Assembly (NCBI GenBank): GCA_003505795.1
Contig: DNXT01000333.1
Span: forward strand, 888 to 17,923
DNA: 17,036 bases
Reading direction: 5' to 3'
Source of the DNA: Lysobacteraceae bacterium
Lineage (GTDB): Bacteria; Pseudomonadota; Gammaproteobacteria; Xanthomonadales; Xanthomonadaceae
The position numbers and the translations under genes were made by a program. The number at the start of each line of letters is the position of its first letter. Within the stretch, counting starts at the first letter, position 1. The notes under the pieces were generated by a model, which was given only the letters and a program-made list of their open reading frames with translations, had not been told where the DNA came from and searched no databases. Shown piece after piece: positions 7,405 through 14,420 of this stretch.

Positions 7405-9036
7405 TCACTCTGGCTTCTGCTGGCGCTGGGCCGGATTCTGCTGCGCCTCGGCGGCGGCGGCCCGCGATTCGGCGATGCCGATCGCGCGCGCGGCGGCGGC
7501 CTGCTCGTCCTTGCTCGGCTGCGGCGGCACCTCGCCTTCCGGCGTCAGCCAGCCGCCGGTGAAGCCGGCGCGCTCCAGCCCGGCCCGGATGTACTTGTTC
7601 TTCTTCATCACGTTCCAGACGAACTCGTTGCGGTAGTTGGCGATGCCCACCAGGATCGGGCCCTGGTCGATGCCGATGTAGTCGCTCGACACCCAGCCGC
7701 GGTCGGGCACCAGGCGCCCGGTCTTGAGCGGGATGTCGTAGTCGAAGCTGGGGTTGAACGAGTCCAGGAAGCCGTAGCTGGAATACAGGAAGTCGCCGTA
7801 GCGCTTGTGCATTTCCACGGTCGCCGGGATCACCACCTCCGGCGCGTACGGCAGCGAGGAGATCGCCGCGGTGGGCGCGATGGTACCGTCGTCGAAGTTC
7901 TCGCGCAGCCCGGCCCCGCGCGAAGAATAGTGGCGGAACTGGCGCTGCTCGCCGCGGTACTCCTGGCTGGTGTTCTGCGGGCCGTCGCTGGCGGTCAGCC
8001 CCCAGACGTTCTCGCCGTAGTCCTTCCACTTCATCGGGTTGTCGACCGCGTAGTCGCGCTGGGCCAGCGCGGCGCGCCGGGTGTTGAGGAAATAGTCGAT
8101 GCCGCGCTCGCGCATGTACTGGTCCTGGATGTCGCGGAAATCGATCCAGGCATGGCTGTACTGGTGGCCGAACAGCGGGCCGAAGGACAGGTATTCCTGC
8201 CCCTGGTAGACGCCCCAGTCGTTGTTGTAGGTCCGGGTCCATACCGTCCACGCGTCCGGATCGACCGCGTGCGTGGGCGAACCGAGCGCCAGCACGTACA
8301 GCATCATCGCCTCGTTGTAGCCCATCCAGTCGTGGTCGATGAAGCCGCTCTCGGGGAACCAGCCCATCGACACCAGCGGCTTGCGCTGCTGCAGCCACTG
8401 CCAGTCGACCCGGCGGTACAGGGTGTCGGCGATCTGGCGGATCTCCTTCTCGCGGGCGTCGTCGCCATCGTAGTAGGACTGCGCGAACAGCACCCCCATC
8501 ATCAACAGCGCGGTGTCGACGCTGGAGAGTTCCACCCAGCTGTCGTAGCGCTGACCCTGCTGCATGTCCAGGAAGTGGTAGTAGAACCCCTTGTAGCCGG
8601 CCTTGCCGGTGCGTTGCGGCCCGACCGGAGCGTCGCGGAAGAACTTCAGCGTCAGCAGGGTGCGGTCCACCGCCTGGTTGCGGCTGATCCAGCCGTTCTC
8701 GATGCCGATCGGGTACGCGGTCAGCGCGAATCCGACCGAGGCGATGCTGGCGAACGGACGCGACGGGAAACGGTCCGGGGTCAGGCCGTTGAGCTCGTTG
8801 GTGGTGTCCCAGAAGAACTGGAAGGTGCGCCGCTCGATGTCGGAGAACAGCGGCGGCAGTTCCGGCTTCACCGGCTTGGGCGGCAGTTCCGCCTCGATCA
8901 TCGTCACCTTGACCGGCGGTTTCTCCACCTTTGGCTCCTCGGCCTTCTTGCAGGACGCCAGCACCAGCAGCCCGGCGAGGAGCGAGAACATCAGCCAGCG
9001 CTTGCGATTGCCCCACTCCATTCGTTTCCCACCCAT
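7405..9036 (-). CDS. Lipoprotein glycoside hydrolase, GH144 / glucoamylase-like (PF10091) type, candidate beta-1,2-glucanase
   Basis: The protein is 543 aa from 9036, or 538 aa from the alternative ATG at 9021, which has a better-placed GGGA upstream. The lipobox LASC puts the lipid on Cys29, followed by a Lys/Pro/Glu-rich tether (30-63). The catalytic (alpha/alpha)6 part runs from about 65 to 495, with family-typical stretches FSDIERRTFQFFWD (64-77), ELSSVDTALLMMG (169-181), DHDWMGYNEAMMLYVLALGSP in part (234-254), GHQYSHAWIDFR (290-301), FDDGTIAPTAAISSLPY (381-397) and DQGPILVGIANYRN (457-470). A Gln/Ala-rich tail ends it. Characterised relatives are endo-beta-1,2-glucanases and a sophorose-releasing enzyme, and this gives the substrate guess. 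The family match is from recognition, not a search. A putative LacI-type operator abuts the start. Confidence 0.87.
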   Translation of the reverse strand: MGGKRMEWGNRKRWLMFSLLAGLLVLASCKKAEEPKVEKPPVKVTMIEAELPPKPVKPELPPLFSDIERRTFQFFWDTTNELNGLTPDRFPSRPFASIASVGFALTAYPIGIENGWISRNQAVDRTLLTLKFFRDAPVGPQRTGKAGYKGFYYHFLDMQQGQRYDSWVELSSVDTALLMMGVLFAQSYYDGDDAREKEIRQIADTLYRRVDWQWLQQRKPLVSMGWFPESGFIDHDWMGYNEAMMLYVLALGSPTHAVDPDAWTVWTRTYNNDWGVYQGQEYLSFGPLFGHQYSHAWIDFRDIQDQYMRERGIDYFLNTRRAALAQRDYAVDNPMKWKDYGENVWGLTASDGPQNTSQEYRGEQRQFRHYSSRGAGLRENFDDGTIAPTAAISSLPYAPEVVIPATVEMHKRYGDFLYSSYGFLDSFNPSFDYDIPLKTGRLVPDRGWVSSDYIGIDQGPILVGIANYRNEFVWNVMKKNKYIRAGLERAGFTGGWLTPEGEVPPQPSKDEQAAAARAIGIAESRAAAAEAQQNPAQRQQKPE

Positions 9037-9049
9037 GAAATCGATTACA
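9036..9049. promoter_or_regulatory. Candidate LacI-family operator before the GH144 gene
   Basis: On the minus strand this reads TGTAATCGATTTCA, a 14-bp inverted repeat with a central CG and 6 of 7 half-site positions matching, as expected for LacI/GalR-family operators. It differs at one base of 14 from the site upstream of the lacI-type gene (13267-13280). It ends on the A of the first possible ATG, and its TGTAAT could double as a -10 element. Binding is inferred. Confidence 0.6.
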
Positions 9050-9088
9050 TCCGTGCCAGTAAATTAACGTATCGAACGCCGCGGGGCG

Positions 9089-9122
9089 ACCGTTGCGGGC
9101 GAACCCGCAACGGTGGTTGCGG
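9089..9122 (-). terminator. Strong hairpin with a competing stem between receptor and GH144 genes
   Basis: In the minus-strand transcript, 9114-9104 pairs with 9099-9089 as a perfect 11-bp stem (ACCGUUGCGGG) closed by a UUCG loop. A preceding 7-nt segment (9122-9116, CCGCAAC) can instead pair with 9111-9105, using part of the first stem, so the two structures exclude each other. The element begins 3 nt after the receptor stop. No U-run follows, so it may be an mRNA-stabilising hairpin or an attenuator that sets different levels for receptor and enzymes, rather than a full terminator. Confidence 0.6.
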
Positions 9123-9124
9123 TT

Positions 9125-12097
9125 TTACCAGTTCAGCCCGAACGACAGCTTGAACGTGCGCATCGGCGAGGCCAGCACCCCGTTCGGCGTGCCGTAGGAC
9201 GTATTCAGGTCGTCGTAGGTACCGGTCGCGGTGTTGTAGTCCGCGTAGTTGGTCCAGTTGAACAGGTTGAGGACGTCGGCACGGACGTTGAACTTGATGC
9301 CGGCGCCGGTGTCCCACTGCTTGTTCAGCGCCAGGCTGAACTCCTTGTAGCCCAGGGTGGAATCGGGCTTGTACTGGATGATGTAGCACTGGTCGTTGCC
9401 GGCCAGGCAGTTGGTGCCGTAGCGCGGGGTCTGCGAGGCCAGCGAGAGCTTGCCCGACAGGGTGACGTCGTACGGCAGGTCGTAGATGCCGGTCACCACC
9501 AGGCGGTTCTTCGGAATGCCGCCGGCCTCGCGCCAGCCGTACCCGGCCATCGATTCCTGGTCCAGCGCGTAGTGCTCGCCGTACTGGCGGTTCTCCTTGG
9601 CGTCGGAGAAGGTATAGGCCACGGTCAGGCCCCAGCCCGATTCCTTGTCGTACGGCTTGTCCAGCTTCAGCGCCAGCTGGTTGTTGCGCGTCTCCACGCC
9701 GTTGGTGCCGAGCACGATCGCGCTGTAGCCTTCCGGCGACTCGGTCGGCGCGCCGGAGGTGGTACCCGGCAGGAAGAACGAGCCATCGGCGCGGCGGTTG
9801 CCGCGCAGGAACACGAAGCCGTCCTTGCTCTCGATCCGGCTGAGGGTGACGTCGGTGTACCAGTCGTTGCCCCAGAAGTGCACCAGGTTGCGCATGCCGA
9901 TGCTGAACTGGTCCGAGTACGGCACCTTGATGTTGTTGTCGATCAGGTAGACCTCGCGGCCGCCGCCACCGCTGCTGCCGGCGGCCAGCGTATCCAGCCC
10001 TTGCTGGGTCGCGTAGCTGTCGTCCCAGGCCACGCACGGATCGCCCAGGCAGTCCGGATTGTTCGCGCTGGTGAAGTAGTAGCTGTACGACTTGAAGCTG
10101 TTGTTGAGCTGCTCCAGCGCCAGGTAATCGAAGATGTTGCGATCGTACGCGCGGCCCGCGCCGCCGTAGACCACGTGCGCCTGGTCGCCGAACAGGTCGT
10201 AGGAGAAGCCCAGGCGCGGCTGCCAGGCGTCCTTGAACGCCTTGCGGTTGTTGCCGGTGCTGATGTAGTTGGAGATGTCGTAGTTGGCGTTGTCCAGGTT
10301 GCTCCAGTTCTGCAGCGCGCTGGCGACGTCGGCCGGGGTGACGAAGTCCAGGAACGACGGCGTCTCCTCGTAGTCGTAGCGCAGGCCCAGGTTCAGGGTC
10401 AGGTGCTCGTTGACCTCCCAGTCGTCCTGCAGGTAGATGCCGTACTGCTTGTTCTTGGAGATCACCGAGCCGCCGCTGCTGGTATCGCCCCAGCGAACCC
10501 GGTACGGCGTGTCGGTATCGGTGGTGATGCTGTAGTAGTACTGCGGGTTGGCCGGATTGATCTGGGTCGAGTCCAGCTCGATGTCCTTGTACTTGAAACC
10601 CATCTTCACGGTATGGCTGCCATGCCAGTCCATGCTGTCGAGGGTCAGGTCGTCCTGCAGCGCCCAGCCCTCCTGGCCCTTGTTCTGGAAGCTGCCGCCG
10701 GCGCCGGCGGTGAGCACGGTGGTCTCGTTGCCGGCCTGCGGCACGTACGACAGGACATAGCCGTTGCCGTTGGTGAGCGGATCCTGGTGCCAGTACGCGC
10801 TCTCGTAACTCAGGTTCAGGTCGTTGAGGAACGCCGCGCCGCTGTACTGCCAGCGCAGGTTCGCGCGCTTCTCTTCCTGGCCGTTGGTGCTGCCGTGGTC
10901 GTAGGTGGTGGTCCCGCCGATGTCGGACAGCTCGTCCTCCTTGCGGTACTTGCCGGTCAGCTCGAACAGGTGGTTGTCGCCGATCGTCCAGTCGATCTTG
11001 CCGAAGTACAGGTCTTCCTTGAACGGGGTGCTGTAGGTGGCGACCAGCGGCTGCAGCTCGGCCGGCAGCTGGTCGACGCGGTCGGCATAGATGCCGCCCG
11101 GGATCACCGTGTTGGGCGTGGTGTACTCCTTGGCCTCGTAGGCGACGAAGAAGTGGGCGCGATCCTTCAGGATCGGGCCGCTGAAGGTCGCGCCGTACTG
11201 GGTCTCGGAGAAGTCGTCGCGTTCGCCGGCCTTGCGTTCCAGCGGGCTTTCCGCACGCCAGCTGTCGTTGGTGGTGTCCCAGAAGAAGCTGCCGTGGAAG
11301 TCGTTGCCGCCGGACTTGGTCGAGGCGACGATCGCCGCGCTGCTGACCTGGTCGAACTCGGCCTTGTAGTTGGAGGTGATGACCTTGTACTCGCCGATCG
11401 CCGACTGCGGGAACGGATTGCCGCGGCTGGAATCCTGGCCAGACACGCCGCCGGTGAGCACGTAGTTCTTCTGGCTGATGCCGTCGATGTAGACGTTGGT
11501 GCCGTCGGCCGAGGTCGCGCCCGAACGCACGGTGGTGTTGCCCCTGGCATCGCGCCGGAACTGCACGCTGGGCACGCTGTCGGCCAGCTCGAGGAAGTTG
11601 CGCGTGGCCTGCGGCAGCTTCTCGATCTGCACGTTGGAGATGTAGGTCGCGTTCTCGGACGTGCGGGTCTCCACCAGCACCGGCGGCGCGGTGACCTGCA
11701 CCGCATCGAGCGTGGTGGCGCCCGCGCCGCTCGCATTGGCGGCTTCGCCGCCCACGCCCAGGTTCAGGGTCGCGGTCTGGCCGACCTGCACGGTGACGCT
11801 CTGCGAACTGGCCTGGCCGTTCGCGGTCACGTCGATGCGGTAGGTGCCCGGCGGCAGGCCGCCGACGGAATAGGCGCCGTTGCTGACCTGCACGCTGCGG
11901 GTCAGGCCGGTGGCGGTATTGGTCGCGGTCACCTGGGCCTGGCTGGCCGGTGCCGAATCGACCGTGACCTGGCCACGGATGGTGGCGGCGGTGCTCTGCG
12001 CGAACACCGGCGCCGCGCCCAGCACCAGGCAGCTCGCGAGCGCGCAGCTCAACAGCCTGCGTGCCGGCCTGGCGTGTGCGGAATTGCGATAGGTCAT
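9125..12097 (-). CDS. TonB-dependent outer-membrane receptor, Oar-like with carboxypeptidase-regulatory domain
   Basis: This 990-aa receptor takes up large ligands across the outer membrane using TonB energy. The signal peptide (1-34, ending VFAQ) is followed by a carboxypeptidase-regulatory-like beta-sandwich (about 36-115; IRGQVTV...GAYSVGGLPPGTYRIDV), a TonB-box-like stretch TLDAVQVTA (129-137), a plug domain (about 140-265; IEKLPQATRNFLELADSVPS, STKSGGNDFHG) and a long barrel ending in FGLNW with a terminal aromatic residue. The start at 12097 has GGGAGG about 10 nt upstream and gives a normal signal peptide. The reading frame stays open to 12205, but those residues do not fit a secreted protein. 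It follows the LacI gene, the common Xanthomonadaceae pairing for a carbohydrate receptor. No SusD partner is present. Confidence 0.94.
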   Translation of the reverse strand: MTYRNSAHARPARRLLSCALASCLVLGAAPVFAQSTAATIRGQVTVDSAPASQAQVTATNTATGLTRSVQVSNGAYSVGGLPPGTYRIDVTANGQASSQSVTVQVGQTATLNLGVGGEAANASGAGATTLDAVQVTAPPVLVETRTSENATYISNVQIEKLPQATRNFLELADSVPSVQFRRDARGNTTVRSGATSADGTNVYIDGISQKNYVLTGGVSGQDSSRGNPFPQSAIGEYKVITSNYKAEFDQVSSAAIVASTKSGGNDFHGSFFWDTTNDSWRAESPLERKAGERDDFSETQYGATFSGPILKDRAHFFVAYEAKEYTTPNTVIPGGIYADRVDQLPAELQPLVATYSTPFKEDLYFGKIDWTIGDNHLFELTGKYRKEDELSDIGGTTTYDHGSTNGQEEKRANLRWQYSGAAFLNDLNLSYESAYWHQDPLTNGNGYVLSYVPQAGNETTVLTAGAGGSFQNKGQEGWALQDDLTLDSMDWHGSHTVKMGFKYKDIELDSTQINPANPQYYYSITTDTDTPYRVRWGDTSSGGSVISKNKQYGIYLQDDWEVNEHLTLNLGLRYDYEETPSFLDFVTPADVASALQNWSNLDNANYDISNYISTGNNRKAFKDAWQPRLGFSYDLFGDQAHVVYGGAGRAYDRNIFDYLALEQLNNSFKSYSYYFTSANNPDCLGDPCVAWDDSYATQQGLDTLAAGSSGGGGREVYLIDNNIKVPYSDQFSIGMRNLVHFWGNDWYTDVTLSRIESKDGFVFLRGNRRADGSFFLPGTTSGAPTESPEGYSAIVLGTNGVETRNNQLALKLDKPYDKESGWGLTVAYTFSDAKENRQYGEHYALDQESMAGYGWREAGGIPKNRLVVTGIYDLPYDVTLSGKLSLASQTPRYGTNCLAGNDQCYIIQYKPDSTLGYKEFSLALNKQWDTGAGIKFNVRADVLNLFNWTNYADYNTATGTYDDLNTSYGTPNGVLASPMRTFKLSFGLNW

Positions 12098-12218
12098 CTT
12101 TTCAACCCTCCCGGGGCGATGGTTTTTGTTGTTCAAGGGGTGGTTCTCGAAAACAGGGGACAAGCAAAGAGAGCGGACCGGATCGGGGGATTCGCGGTAC
12201 CGCAAAGGACCGGAGCTT
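12098..12218. promoter_or_regulatory. Receptor upstream region with two palindromes
   Basis: This 121-bp gap separates the LacI stop from the receptor start. It holds the receptor ribosome-binding site (GGGAGG, about 12107-12114), a perfect 10-bp palindrome GCGGTACCGC (12194-12203) and an inverted repeat with a central CG, GGTTCTCGAAAACA (12142-12155, 5 of 7 half-site positions). Either could bind a regulator, but neither matches the 14-bp sites at the lacI-type and GH144 genes well. I see no convincing -35/-10 pair. Confidence 0.4.
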
Positions 12219-13223
12219 TCATGGGGCCGCGCTGGATTCCCGAACGATCAGCGACGGCATGAGGGTTTGGCGTCGTCGTTCCTCGACGCTGATGGAGTCG
12301 ATCGAATCGAGCAGGCGCGTCATCGCCTTTCCGCCCAATTCAGCGATGTTCACCCGCACCGTGGTCAACGATGGGTGAACGAAACGTGCCAGCGGGATGT
12401 CGTCGAATCCGGCCAGCGCGACGTCGCGCGGCACCTCGACGCCCGCATGGTCGAAGGCGTACAGGCAGCCGAGCGCCATCATGTCGTTGGCCGCGAACAC
12501 CGCATCGGGCAGCCCTTCCTCGAGCAGCCGCTGGCCGGCGGCGTGGCCGGAAGCCTCGTCGAACCGGCCCGGCAGTTCGCGCCCGCGCGCGTCGGCGTGC
12601 GCGGACATCGCGTCGCGAAATCCACGCAGGCGCTCGCGCGCGTCGAAATTCAGTTCCGGGCCGCAGACGAAGGCGATGCGCCGATGGCCCAGCGCCAGCA
12701 GGTGCTCGGTCATCGCCATCGCGCCGGCATGATCGTCGATGCTCAGCACCGGAAAGCGGTCGTCCGGCAGCCGGGTATTGACCAGCACGGTCGGCAGCGA
12801 CTGCGGCAGGTTCTCGGTGAGGAAACCGGGATGCTCGGCGTACGGCGACAGCACCAGCAGTCCATCGACCCGGCCGCGCATGGCGCGCAGCGCCTTGCCC
12901 TGCTCGTCCTGGTTGCCGTGGTAGCTGGACACCAGCAGGTGCTGCTGGCGCGCGCGGGCCACCGCGTCGATGCCGCGGATCAGCTCGGAGAAGAACTCGC
13001 CGTACAGGTCCGGCAGGACCACGCCGATGGTCTGGGTGCGGCGGCTGCTCAGGCTCCGGGCCGCGGCATGGGGGCTGTAGCGCAGCCGTTGGGCGACCTC
13101 CAGGACCCGTTGGCGCACCGGCGCGGCGACGTTGGTGTGGCCGTTCAGCGCCCGCGAAACGGTCGCCACGGAGACCTTCGCCTCGCGCGCGACATCCTTG
13201 ATGGTGATCGCATTCTTGGCCAA
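12219..13223 (-). CDS. LacI-family transcriptional regulator of the glycan locus
   Basis: This 334-aa protein has a LacI helix-turn-helix at about 7-30 (TIKDVAREAKVSVATVSRAL), a hinge helix with the usual Ala-Ala-Arg-Ser-Leu (about 54-58) and a periplasmic-binding-like effector domain starting IGVVLPDLYGEFFSELIRG and ending near SLTTVRVNIAELGGKAM, then a normal dimer-domain end. The start is TTG. GGAGG sits 8 nt upstream, and no ATG or GTG is available before the HTH. It lies directly upstream of the receptor in the same direction. A 14-bp palindrome in its own upstream region, almost repeated at the GH144 gene, suggests autoregulation plus control of the operon, with a sugar as inducer. Confidence 0.94.
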   Translation of the reverse strand: MAKNAITIKDVAREAKVSVATVSRALNGHTNVAAPVRQRVLEVAQRLRYSPHAAARSLSSRRTQTIGVVLPDLYGEFFSELIRGIDAVARARQQHLLVSSYHGNQDEQGKALRAMRGRVDGLLVLSPYAEHPGFLTENLPQSLPTVLVNTRLPDDRFPVLSIDDHAGAMAMTEHLLALGHRRIAFVCGPELNFDARERLRGFRDAMSAHADARGRELPGRFDEASGHAAGQRLLEEGLPDAVFAANDMMALGCLYAFDHAGVEVPRDVALAGFDDIPLARFVHPSLTTVRVNIAELGGKAMTRLLDSIDSISVEERRRQTLMPSLIVRESSAAP

Positions 13224-13266
13224 CGCACCGCCCTCCGCGGTCGAGACTTCAGAAACCGGCGCGGAC

Positions 13267-13280
13267 TGTAATCGTTTTCA
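13267..13280. promoter_or_regulatory. Candidate autoregulatory LacI operator
   Basis: The plus strand reads TGTAATCGTTTTCA, identical at 13 of 14 positions to the minus-strand site before the GH144 gene, with a central CG. It lies 44-57 bp upstream of the regulator's TTG start in the most AT-rich stretch of the window (about 13265-13345). A TTTTCC/TTACAG-like -35/-10 arrangement on the minus strand would overlap it, which fits repression. The half-site CGATTAC recurs on the minus strand at 13339-13345. All promoter calls here are by eye. Confidence 0.58.
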
Positions 13281-13405
13281 GAAGAATTGGAAAACCCACC
13301 AAACTGAACTCATAAAAACATATTCGATTCATAGGCTTACGTAATCGTGCACCGCCGAAATGCTGCTGCGGCGCAGCAAAACAACGCGGCCGATCCGCCG
13401 CCGAT

Positions 13406-13430
13406 TGTCCTGCGCGATGGCCGCAGGACA
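13406..13430 (-). terminator. Hairpin downstream of bolA
   Basis: A perfect 9-bp stem, TGTCCTGCG (13406-13414) with CGCAGGACA (13422-13430), has a 7-nt loop and lies 43 nt after the bolA stop on the minus strand. No uridine run follows immediately. A terminator or 3'-end stabiliser for the yciI-bolA transcript is plausible. Confidence 0.45.
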
Positions 13431-13473
13431 GGGCCGGGCGCCGCCGCCTTGGCGCCACTCCGGCCGGATGCGA

Positions 13474-13737
13474 TCAGGACTGGGCCGCCGCGTCGATGGA
13501 CAGCGCGTGGATGTCTGTCTGCATCATGTCTCCGAGGGCGGCATAGATGGCCCGGTGGCGGGCCAGCGCGGTCATGCTGGCGAAAGCCGGGCTGCGGATC
13601 CGCACGCTGAAATGGCCGCGTCCGTCGCGCGCGCCCTCGTGCCCGGCGTGCCTGTGGCTGTCGTCGACCACCTCCAGCACGTCCGGCGCGAACGCCGCAC
13701 GCAGGGCGGCCTCGATCCGCTCGCGCCGGCCGCTCAA
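13474..13737 (-). CDS. bolA: BolA family protein
   Basis: This 87-aa protein shows the BolA signature: VVDDSHRHAGH (23-33), GHFSVRIRSPAF (41-52), LARHRAIYAALGDMM (58-72) and DIHALSI (75-81). BolA proteins pair with monothiol glutaredoxins in Fe-S cluster handling and can influence cell shape and transcription under stress. The conserved His residues are present. The start is TTG at 13737. It overlaps the yciI stop by 4 bases (TTGA), has AGGAAGG 7 nt upstream, and gives the standard family N-terminus (SGRRERIEAALRAAF). No ATG precedes the conserved core in the right place. It is translationally coupled to yciI. Some relatives in this family are called ibaG/yrbA, so the symbol is approximate. 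Confidence 0.92.
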   Translation of the reverse strand: MSGRRERIEAALRAAFAPDVLEVVDDSHRHAGHEGARDGRGHFSVRIRSPAFASMTALARHRAIYAALGDMMQTDIHALSIDAAAQS

Positions 13738-14033
13738 GGCAGCACCTTCCTGAACGGCCGCACCTCGACCCGCGCATAGACCCCGGCGTCGACGTAGGGG
13801 TCGAGGTCGGCCCATTCGCGCGCGGCCTGCAACGACTCGAACTCGGCGATGACCACGCTGCCGCTGAAGCCGGCCGCGCCGGGATCCTCGGCGTCGATCG
13901 CCGGACACGGCCCGGCCACCAGCAGCCGGCCCTGCGCCTGCAGCGTCTGCAGCCGCTGCAGGTGCGCCGGGCGCGCCGTCTTCCTGCCTTCGGCGGCGTC
14001 CTGCCCGTCATATCCCTCGATCACATACCACAT
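13734..14033 (-). CDS. YciI-like protein
   Basis: This 99-aa protein matches the YciI family (PF03795) along its whole length: MWYVIEGYDG at the start, RPAHLQRLQTLQAQGRLLVA with the conserved His24 in the usual place (21-40), GPCPAID, GSVVIAEFESLQAAREWA (58-75) and the terminal DPYVDAGVYARVEVRPF (78-94). The fold is a ferredoxin-like alpha+beta domain. Its physiological role in proteobacteria is not settled. The ATG at 14033 is immediate to the conserved core. It is the first gene of a two-gene unit with bolA, a pairing common in Xanthomonadaceae. The upstream TAGACT (about 14074-14079) could be a -10 box, which is weak. Confidence 0.92.
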   Translation of the reverse strand: MWYVIEGYDGQDAAEGRKTARPAHLQRLQTLQAQGRLLVAGPCPAIDAEDPGAAGFSGSVVIAEFESLQAAREWADLDPYVDAGVYARVEVRPFRKVLP

Positions 14034-14420
14034 GCGTGCGTTCCCGCTTTTCCGGACCGGTGCGTAGTCTAGGGCCTGCCGGCGCCGAACCCCCGCCGGG
14101 CTCGAACCTGAAGCCCGTTCCGGCGGCGCTGGACACCACCCCGGCCAAGGCATTAACCTTGGTTCCACTGCATGCGGCTGGACACGGCGGCCCGTCGGCC
14201 CCGGCACCCTGCCCGCTCCGACGATCGATTCGCCGACAACGGATCGCCGCGTAGACGACCTCCTCGCTGTTCCGTCCCCGCAAGCGCATGCGGTGGACCT
14301 TGCTGTTTGATGTGTGGGATCGCGCCGAGACGGGCGCGACAGGGATTGCAATCAGAAGCAGATGGCCTGCGACGGACGCGATCCGGTGGGCCGGTTAACG
14401 CAACACCTTTATTCGAGCTG
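14034..14420. other. Divergent intergenic region between yciI and scpA
   Basis: This 387-bp stretch lies between the minus-strand yciI and the plus-strand scpA, so it must hold both promoters. I see no convincing protein gene. The scpA frame is open back to 14172, but the extra residues are low-complexity Arg/Pro-rich. Visible structure includes an inverted repeat CCAAGG/CCTTGG (14145-14150/14157-14162) with an AT-rich loop and a 7-bp stem TCGCGCC/GGCGCGA (14320-14326/14333-14339) in the scpA leader. No clear sigma-70 promoter is readable. Confidence 0.6.

Noticed and set aside
9044..9049. TGTAAT as a firm -10 box for a GH144 promoter
   Set aside because: No acceptable -35 hexamer is found 16-18 bp upstream, so it is mentioned only as a possibility within the operator entry.
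12098..12205. N-terminal extension of the receptor to 12205
   Set aside because: It would place 36 residues before a good signal peptide, and a strong Shine-Dalgarno precedes the ATG at 12097.
6139..12262. Two long plus-strand open frames (6139-9153 and 9113-12262) opposite the transporter, GH144 and receptor genes
   Set aside because: They show the same antisense composition, no domain recognised, and the opposite strand carries clear signal peptides and family motifs.
14098..14110. T-arm-like sequence suggesting a tRNA on the minus strand
   Set aside because: Only the GGTTCGAG-type stretch matches. No acceptor, D or anticodon arms can be laid out around it.
14172..14420. Upstream extension of scpA by 83 codons
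   Set aside because: The residues are Arg/Pro/Cys-rich without family similarity, and ScpA proteins of about 300 residues begin near 14421.
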